Assembly: GCA_964568355.1 (NCBI GenBank)
Contig: CAZMRK010000541.1
Coordinates: 1-6,362 of the forward strand
Source of the DNA: JAJPJX01 sp964568355
GTDB taxonomy: Bacteria > Acidobacteriota > Terriglobia > Bryobacterales > Bryobacteraceae
Length of the DNA stretch: 6,362 nt
Reading direction: 5' to 3'
Of the stretch, positions 1 through 6,362 are shown in pieces; positions within the stretch are counted from its first letter, which is position 1, and each line of letters starts with the position of its first letter. The position numbers were made by a program, and so were the translations under genes. Below the pieces are notes generated by a model that saw nothing but the letters and a program-made list of their open reading frames with translations, was not told where the DNA came from and searched no databases.

Positions 1-2049
1 GGAGGGAGAAACCGCCAGGTTGCTGCCGTAGAGGCTCAGAATCGCTCCCGGATAGTAGGTCGACTGTAATGGATTCCCGTTGATCAGCGGCAGCGCCAGC
101 GCCGGAATCTGGGAATTCTGCTGCTGGGTGGTAAAACTGAGCGCCTGGCTGGCCATCTGGAATCCCGAGATTACGCTCACCGTAGAGGTTCCGGGTACGG
201 CATTCGACGCGGCCGCCAGATTGAGTACTATATGGGTAGGACTCATTACCCAAAGATCGCGCACGCTCAGGTCCGAGGAACCGAAACTCACCGTTACCTG
301 CCCGTCGGCGAAGCGCAAGCTCCCGGTGGAGATCACATCCACCATCGAACTGGTGCCGGCGGCGAGGCTTGACGGGCTGACGACCAGGGATCCGGCTACC
401 GCGGCAGCCATCTCCCCGCCGGAGTTATAGGCGTAGGTCGGAGCCGCTTGCCCGGTGAAGGTAGAATTCTGGCCGTCGCTGTTATAGATGGTAATGGTTG
501 CGGTTTGCCCTGCGGGGCCGGGGGGCGGCTGCACGGAAATGCTTCCATTACTCTCATCTCCGGAGAAGGGAGCGGTGACCCTGGCGGGCTGGCCGTCGAA
601 GAAAACGCGGCTGTCGGCAGCCAGAGAAGTGCCGGTAATCGTCATTGTGCCGTCGGGGTTGATGGTCGTCCCGGAAATGGTGGGAGGGGCTTTCTGCGTC
701 AGAATAACGGCTGAGGGGAGCACGTACGCATCGTTCGGGAGAGTAAACAGCAGGTGGCGCGGTCCGGTGCCGGCCCCGATGGGAATTCCAACGTAGATGG
801 CCAGCGCCGCCGGATCGCCGTATGCCGTCATGGCCGGTTGGGCGAAGCTTCCCAGCAGTTGCACCCCCAGTCCAGGAGTGGCGCTGCTTCCGGATGTGAT
901 CCCTACGCCCTGAGTAACTACGACTCCTGTAGAAGTTGTATTTTGAATGTAGGCCGGGCTGACGGGCGCCTGTCCGAAATAGCCATAGCTGGAAACATCG
1001 TAAATCGAGACTGCCGAGCGGCTTTGGACATTGAAATCGACTCCGCCCACTACCTGACCGGCAGCGGCGATGGAGATCGCTCCGAACTGCCCGGGGTCTC
1101 TGGTTCCCGCGCCGCCGAACCCATTCCAGAATAGCGTCTCGATCGCTCCGCCGACCTGCACGGGGTTGCCGTCGGCGTCAACGGGCAGCCGGATATCCGC
1201 GTCGGGCGGAAGGGGATGCACATAGACCCAGTAAGATCCCGGCTGCAGACCGTCGATCCGGTAGCTGCCGTCGGGGTTGCTGAGCGTGCTGACGGCCGAG
1301 CCAGTGGGGCGAATTGCCACCACTGAGGCGAGGTGGACTCCCTGGCCTCCCGTGTATACGTGGCCGGTGATGGATCCGAACTGACCTGCGAAATTCCCGT
1401 TTTTTGGATACAGGAGAGAGATTCCAGCGATGTCGTCCCGATCAATGGGCTTGGCGCGCGAGGTCGCCCGGGTGACATAGGTGGACATAGTCGCTCCGGT
1501 GAAGGTGTGCTGCAGGCCCAGGGCATGGCCCATTTCGTGGACGACCGTGGTATAGAACAGCTCGGAGTAGCTGGGGCCAGGATGCTTGGTGAAGTCGCGG
1601 CTGAGGTGGACAAGGGAGCGGGTGATCGGAACGAACGCGCCGTTGTCGTCCGTCGAAACGCCGGTGCCCTGGGTGTGGCCGGTGAAGGCCAGCACGCCCG
1701 GGGGCATGTCCTCGAAAATAATATCCGCGGCCGGCGTATTCTGCGCGCTGCCATAGGTTTCCATGCCGCCGAAGGCCACTCGCAGATCCGAGGTTTCGAC
1801 GGCATTCCAGGTCAGAACGGCCTGGCGGATCTGGGACAGAACGGAGTTGAAGCTGTCGTTGCCGCTGAAGATGGTGTCACCCAGGCCGGAATCGGCGACG
1901 AAAAAACTCACTGTTTTATTGGGGAGCAGCCGGACGTCGAATTTGTCCACAATGTTGCCATTGGGAGTGTAGTGCACGAAGTGATAATAGCCGGCGGCCG
2001 GACAGCCCAAGAGCACCAGAAGACCCGTAATCCGCCGGAATCGCCGCAT
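1..2049 (-). CDS. Matrixin-like zinc metalloprotease with carboxypeptidase-regulatory-like and TIG/Ig-like domains, 3'-partial
   Basis: Probably a secreted or surface-anchored zinc endopeptidase; its substrate is unknown. Reading the minus strand from the ATG at 2049 gives 683 codons with no stop to the window edge, so the C-terminus is missing. Residues 1-20 form a basic, hydrophobic signal with C16 in a lipobox-like LLGC. A matrixin/metzincin domain spans about 22-216. It has the zinc motif HEMGHALGLQH (H171, E172, H175, H181) and a Met-turn candidate at M188, then a typical closing segment, DDIAGISLLYP. Residues about 225-280 resemble a carboxypeptidase regulatory-like beta domain (PDGSYRIDGLQPGSYWVYV). 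A TIG/IPT-like domain starts near 455 (PPTISGTTINPDG), and another Ig-like segment covers about 545-640. The last residues (YYPGAILSLYGSNLAVS) look like the beginning of a Solibacter-type C-terminal domain (TIGR03437 style). No cysteine-switch prodomain is visible. The gene starts 2 bp after the preceding stop. An in-frame GTG at 2055 would instead give a 4-bp overlap, and no strong ribosome binding site separates the two. The protease assignment is firm; the domain names downstream are family recall. Confidence 0.9.
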   Translation of the reverse strand, partial: MRRFRRITGLLVLLGCPAAGYYHFVHYTPNGNIVDKFDVRLLPNKTVSFFVADSGLGDTIFSGNDSFNSVLSQIRQAVLTWNAVETSDLRVAFGGMETYGSAQNTPAADIIFEDMPPGVLAFTGHTQGTGVSTDDNGAFVPITRSLVHLSRDFTKHPGPSYSELFYTTVVHEMGHALGLQHTFTGATMSTYVTRATSRAKPIDRDDIAGISLLYPKNGNFAGQFGSITGHVYTGGQGVHLASVVAIRPTGSAVSTLSNPDGSYRIDGLQPGSYWVYVHPLPPDADIRLPVDADGNPVQVGGAIETLFWNGFGGAGTRDPGQFGAISIAAAGQVVGGVDFNVQSRSAVSIYDVSSYGYFGQAPVSPAYIQNTTSTGVVVTQGVGITSGSSATPGLGVQLLGSFAQPAMTAYGDPAALAIYVGIPIGAGTGPRHLLFTLPNDAYVLPSAVILTQKAPPTISGTTINPDGTMTITGTSLAADSRVFFDGQPARVTAPFSGDESNGSISVQPPPGPAGQTATITIYNSDGQNSTFTGQAAPTYAYNSGGEMAAAVAGSLVVSPSSLAAGTSSMVDVISTGSLRFADGQVTVSFGSSDLSVRDLWVMSPTHIVLNLAAASNAVPGTSTVSVISGFQMASQALSFTTQQQNSQIPALALPLINGNPLQSTYYPGAILSLYGSNLAVSPS

Positions 2050-2051
2050 GT

Positions 2052-2597
2052 TCACTTGCCTGCTCCCGTGGCGACATTCAGGACGCGCGTCCGCAGGTCC
2101 GAGAGCCGCAGGCGGATTCCCTCGTAGTTGGTGAGCACCTGCCTGGAGCTTGCATCCACGATCGTGGCGGAAGTGGTCTGCTGGACCGCCATGCTCCGGC
2201 TGGAAGCGCTTTTGGGCAGTTCGAAGACCCCCTGGCTGAAGCCGATAAGCTGCGTGATGCCGCTCTTTCCGGTCCAGAGAAACAGCACATACTCCCTGCC
2301 TTCCACCAGGTGAGCCATTCCGCTATAGACCTGGTGGACATTGCCGGCCGTCCCGCCTGGAAGCATCAGGTCGACGACCGCCCGGCCGTCTCCTTTGAAA
2401 GTCTCGCTAACCTCCACCGGATAGTGGGTGTAGACGACATCGCCCCGCATCGAAGAGTAAGGACCACCGATCCGCCCACGCACAATGGCGGTGGATTTTT
2501 GAATCATGTCATCGAGCGAGAGGCGTTCCAGCGTGGCGGCGTCAAGCGGCGCAAGCCAGCACAACAGCCACAAAGCGGCGGGAAGATAGCGCGCCAT
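2052..2597 (-). CDS. Small secreted protein of unknown function, paired with the metalloprotease
   Basis: The product is 181 residues and I do not assign it a function. Residues 1-21 form a clear Sec signal peptide (MARYLPAALWLLCWLAPLDA), cleaved around A20 or A21, leaving about 160 residues outside the cytoplasm. The mature part opens with LSLDDMIQKSTAIVRGRIG and is rich in alternating beta-type segments (VVYTHYPVEVSETFKG, REYVLFLWTGKSG), suggesting one compact beta domain. It has no cysteine after the signal and no recognisable catalytic motif. I chose the ATG at 2597 because the signal peptide begins there and GGGAAG lies just upstream. The longer reading from a GTG at 2690 adds 31 unlikely residues before the signal and has no ribosome binding site. 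The gene runs directly into the metalloprotease gene, so the two products are probably made in linked amounts. Similar proteins next to matrixins are familiar to me from Acidobacteria. A role as chaperone, inhibitor or partner of the protease is only a guess. Confidence 0.85.
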   Translation of the reverse strand: MARYLPAALWLLCWLAPLDAATLERLSLDDMIQKSTAIVRGRIGGPYSSMRGDVVYTHYPVEVSETFKGDGRAVVDLMLPGGTAGNVHQVYSGMAHLVEGREYVLFLWTGKSGITQLIGFSQGVFELPKSASSRSMAVQQTTSATIVDASSRQVLTNYEGIRLRLSDLRTRVLNVATGAGK

Positions 2598-2629
2598 ACT
2601 CTTCCCGTAGCACTCGCGGGGCCAATTGA

Positions 2630-2657
2630 CACGACAGAAAAATCGAGATTTGTTTCC
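2630..2657 (-). promoter_or_regulatory. Candidate ECF-sigma-type promoter for the secreted pair
   Basis: On the minus strand GGAAAC (2652-2657) is followed after 16 bases by GTCGTG (2630-2635). This resembles the GGAAC-N16/17-GTC arrangement of many ECF sigma promoters. Transcription would begin near 2626, leaving a leader of about 28 bases before the ATG at 2597. The match is short and could be chance; I found no better housekeeping promoter in this 125-bp gap. Confidence 0.2.
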
Positions 2658-2722
2658 GCTCGCCGCCTCCGCCGTGTGTTCGATGGACACAACGCTGTCC
2701 CAAACCGGGCAGAATCGCCCAT

Positions 2723-4672
2723 TTAGCGCGCCCGGACGATCAGGATGGGGATTTTCAACTCATGCCGCACCGGATCGATGGTGTTGCCGAAGATCAGGTC
2801 TTTTAGCCGGCGGTGGCCGTGGGCGCCCATGACCAGCAGATCCGGCTGAATCCTACGGGCGTAGTTTACGATTTCGCGAGTGGGGTGGAGGGAGTGAGAG
2901 ACCGCCGCTTCCACCTCCAGTCCCTGGGCGCGGAGCGCCTGCGTAATCCGTTCCAGATAGCGGGTACCGGCCTCGACCTCGGCGGTGGAAGCCATGGAAC
3001 CGTAGACCTGGCTGGTGACATCCTCTTCGACGTGAAGCAGGTAGATGCGGGCGCCGGTGGGGCGCGCCATGGCAGCGGCGTGGGCCACGGCGAGGCGATC
3101 CAGGTCGGAGTGATCGAGAGGCACCAGGATGCGCCGGTAAGCCAGCGGGACAGGCTCGGCGGTGGCGGGTTCCGGCAGGGTCACCGGAGCGCGGCCGTAG
3201 CGGCGGATCCAGTGGGTGATGAACGGTTCGAAGGCGACCCAGGCCAGCAGCAGGGCGAGCCCGGCGAGCGCCGGCACCAGCAGCACGAGAATCCAGGTAC
3301 GCCAGGCGCCGGCGGCTGCCAGCCAATCGGCAACTGCCATCGCGACCAGGCGGATGTTCAAGGCGACGATGATGGCAGCGGTGATCCAGGCCAGCACTTT
3401 GACCCAGGCCGGGCTGGCAAGGGAACCCATGCGCTGGCGGTCGCTGGTGAAGTGGACCAGCGGAATCACGGCGAACGGCAACTGCATACTCAGGATGACC
3501 TGGCTGAGAATCAGCAGCCGATAGGTGCCGGTTTCGCCCATCAGATAGATGGTGAGGGCCGCGGGAATCACCGCCAACATGCGGGTGATGAGGCGCCGCA
3601 GCCAGGGGCGCATGCGAATGTTGAGAAAGCCCTCCATCACTACCTGCCCGGCCATTGTTCCGGTCAGCGTGGAGGACTGCCCCGAGCACAGAAGAGCGAC
3701 GCCGAACAACAGCCCTGCCATCGTGGTGCCCAGCAAGGGAACCAGCAGGGCCGGAGCCTGCTGGATCTCGGTCACCACGACACCGTGTTTAAAGAAGACC
3801 GCTGCCGAGAGCACCAGGATCGCGGCATTCACCAGCATGGCGCCGTTCAGGGCGATCACCGAATCCACCAGATTGTAGCGGCAGGCGGAGCGCTTCGCAG
3901 CCTCGCTCTGCCCGATGCTGCGCGTCTGGACCAGGGCCGAATGCAGATAGAGATTGTGGGGCATGACCGTGGCGCCCAGAATGCCGATCGCGACATACAG
4001 GCTGTCCTGATTCAGGCGCGGAATCAATCCGTCCAACATGCCGGAAATAGACGGCTTAGCGAGAAAGACCTCGATGCAGAAGCAGGCGGCGATGATGGTG
4101 ATCAGCGCGAGGATAAAGGCTTCGATGGTCCGGATGCCGAAGCTCTGGAACCAGAGCAGCAGCAGGGTGTCGACAGCGGTGAGCAGGACGCCGATCAACA
4201 GGGGCAGGTGAAACAGCAGATTCAAGGCGATTGCGGCACCGAGCACTTCCGCCAGATCGCAGGCGGCCACCGCGATTTCGCAGAGGACCCATAAGAAGTG
4301 GCTGATGGGGCGGGGATACGTCTCCCGGCAGGCCTGGGCCAGGTCCCGGCCGGCAGCGATCCCGAGGCGGGCGCTCAAGGTCTGGAGGAGGATGGCCATC
4401 AGGTTGGACATCACCAGGACCCAGAGCAGTTGGTAGCCGAAGCGCGCGCCGCCCTCCAGGTCGGTAGCCCAGTTGCCCGGGTCCATGTAGCCTACGCTGA
4501 CCAGATAGGCCGGTCCGGCGAATGCAAAGAGCCGACGCCAGATCGAAACCTCGGATGTAGCCACGCTGGCATGTACATCCGAGAGCGACCGAGGAGCATT
4601 CTCGGTCCGACCGGCAGTAATCATAGTATTCAATTTTTTCTTAACTACAGTTAACATGCACCGAGAGGACAC
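2723..4672 (-). CDS. mntH: Nramp-family divalent metal (Mn2+/Fe2+) transporter fused to a C-terminal universal stress protein domain
   Basis: An inner-membrane, proton-coupled importer of Mn2+ and probably Fe2+, 649 residues from the GTG at 4672. Both Nramp metal-site signatures are intact: DPGN at 64-67 in helix 1 and MPHN at 237-240 in helix 6. About twelve hydrophobic helices can be traced from residue ~45 to ~484, the last being roughly 460-484. A short proline-rich linker leads to a UspA-type domain (about 512-649). That domain opens with RRILVPLDHS and carries the nucleotide-loop pattern G-2x-G-9x-G at G616, G619 and G629. The residue after G629 is N630 where Ser/Thr is usual. Canonical MntH is about 410 residues, so the extra length is the fusion. 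The start is uncertain. The GTG at 4672 has a perfect AGGAGGTG 7 bases upstream. However, codons 7-16 are AT-rich, unlike the rest of the gene, and the ATG at 4624 would place the conserved RSLSDVH segment close to the N-terminus. The hydrolase gene ends 30 bp upstream. Metal specificity is inferred from the family. Confidence 0.95.
   Translation of the reverse strand: MSSRCMLTVVKKKLNTMITAGRTENAPRSLSDVHASVATSEVSIWRRLFAFAGPAYLVSVGYMDPGNWATDLEGGARFGYQLLWVLVMSNLMAILLQTLSARLGIAAGRDLAQACRETYPRPISHFLWVLCEIAVAACDLAEVLGAAIALNLLFHLPLLIGVLLTAVDTLLLLWFQSFGIRTIEAFILALITIIAACFCIEVFLAKPSISGMLDGLIPRLNQDSLYVAIGILGATVMPHNLYLHSALVQTRSIGQSEAAKRSACRYNLVDSVIALNGAMLVNAAILVLSAAVFFKHGVVVTEIQQAPALLVPLLGTTMAGLLFGVALLCSGQSSTLTGTMAGQVVMEGFLNIRMRPWLRRLITRMLAVIPAALTIYLMGETGTYRLLILSQVILSMQLPFAVIPLVHFTSDRQRMGSLASPAWVKVLAWITAAIIVALNIRLVAMAVADWLAAAGAWRTWILVLLVPALAGLALLLAWVAFEPFITHWIRRYGRAPVTLPEPATAEPVPLAYRRILVPLDHSDLDRLAVAHAAAMARPTGARIYLLHVEEDVTSQVYGSMASTAEVEAGTRYLERITQALRAQGLEVEAAVSHSLHPTREIVNYARRIQPDLLVMGAHGHRRLKDLIFGNTIDPVRHELKIPILIVRAR
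4641..4654. promoter_or_regulatory. Candidate metalloregulator operator (TTAACT-N2-AGTTAA dyad)
   Basis: This is a perfect 6-2-6 inverted repeat inside a short AT-rich island of an otherwise GC-rich region. It resembles the TTAACT-containing palindromes bound by Mn-responsive DtxR-family repressors such as SloR/ScaR. It overlaps the candidate -10 element of the transporter promoter, where a repressor would block RNA polymerase. The dyad is seen directly; the regulator is inferred, and no regulator gene lies in this window. Confidence 0.4.
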
Positions 4673-4677
4673 GTCAA
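4649..4677 (-). promoter_or_regulatory. Candidate sigma70-type promoter for the Nramp gene
   Basis: TTGACG (4672-4677) and TTAACT (4649-4654) are separated by exactly 17 bases on the minus strand. The -35 element is good and the -10 element matches only three of six consensus bases. Transcription would start near 4641. Such transcripts would exclude the GTG at 4672 and would have to use the ATG at 4624, which has no clear ribosome binding site. Confidence 0.35.
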
Positions 4678-4692
4678 GGCACCTCCTCTCGG
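4661..4692 (-). promoter_or_regulatory. Perfect 9-bp inverted repeat overlapping the Nramp ribosome binding site
   Basis: The arms CCGAGAGGA and TCCTCTCGG (4661-4669 and 4684-4692) pair perfectly around a 14-base loop. On the minus-strand RNA the 5' arm contains the first bases of the AGGAGGTG Shine-Dalgarno. The 3' arm is codons 2-4 after the GTG at 4672. Folding would therefore hide part of the ribosome binding site. No T-tract follows, so a standard intrinsic terminator for the upstream gene is less likely but not excluded. Confidence 0.5.
4680..4687 (-). promoter_or_regulatory. Strong Shine-Dalgarno (AGGAGGTG) for the GTG start at 4672
   Basis: AGGAGGTG lies 7 bases upstream of the in-frame GTG at 4672. 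This is the main support for the longer N-terminus of the Nramp-USP protein. It may instead arise by chance from the inverted repeat it sits in. Confidence 0.55.
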
Positions 4693-4702
4693 AGCGTTAG
4701 GT

Positions 4703-6362
<1,660 letters not shown>

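Noticed and set aside
1050..1805. 251-codon minus-strand open frame inside the metalloprotease gene
   Set aside because: It is the wrong frame of the same strand: Pro/Ser/Arg-rich, without the HExxHxxGxxH motif found in the uninterrupted frame running from 2049 to 1.
1333..2127. 264-codon plus-strand open frame opposite the metalloprotease
   Set aside because: It is antisense to the matrixin catalytic domain, with no ribosome binding site or domain evidence.
2684..2705. TGTGT-N7-ACACA inverted repeat in the gap upstream of the secreted pair
   Set aside because: The 5-bp arms are short enough to arise by chance, and the position relative to any promoter is unclear.
2705..2735. Possible terminator just after the transporter gene
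   Set aside because: Only a 4-bp hairpin (GGGC/GCCC), or alternatively a 6-bp one with a 19-base loop reaching into the coding end, can form, and no real T-tract follows. This is too weak to call.
2813..4294. 493-codon plus-strand open frame opposite the transporter gene
   Set aside because: Its product is low-complexity, rich in Gly, Gln, His and Asp with no domain or signal. It mirrors the strong third-position GC bias of the Nramp gene, which has intact family motifs.

Overview
The window is GC-rich, roughly 60% by eye, and every gene I can support lies on the minus strand. The signals point to Acidobacteriota, most likely the Solibacter/Bryobacter lineage. They are a matrixin-type secreted protease followed by Ig/TIG-like modules and what looks like the start of a Solibacter-type C-terminal domain (TIGR03437 style), an Nramp transporter fused to a universal stress protein domain, and a PHP-fold CehA/McbA-type hydrolase of a form common in Acidobacteria and Planctomycetes. 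This assignment is inferred from remembered family architectures, not from a search.

Layout in the direction of transcription (right to left): (1) 6362-4703, a CehA/McbA-like metallohydrolase whose 5' end lies outside the window; (2) a 30-bp gap holding a perfect 9-bp inverted repeat, a very strong Shine-Dalgarno and a candidate promoter/operator; (3) 4672-2723, an Nramp Mn/Fe transporter with a C-terminal UspA domain; (4) a 125-bp gap with at best a weak promoter; (5) 2597-2052, a small secreted protein of unknown function; (6) 2049-1, a matrixin-like zinc metalloprotease, probably a lipoprotein, open to the left edge of the window and so 3'-partial. It covers the whole left third of the window without a stop codon.

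Genes 5 and 6 are almost certainly co-expressed: the stop codon of one and the start of the next are 2 bp apart, or overlap by 4 bp if an upstream GTG is used. Both products carry export signals. Genes 1 and 3 may be co-transcribed (30-bp gap), but the AT-rich segment at the start of the transporter looks like its own metal-regulated promoter. No RNA genes, mobile elements, CRISPR arrays or phage genes were seen. No stretch over 300 bases lacks a gene. I found no clearly new defence or mobile system. The points most worth following are the control region of the transporter, its fusion architecture, and the coupled secreted pair.
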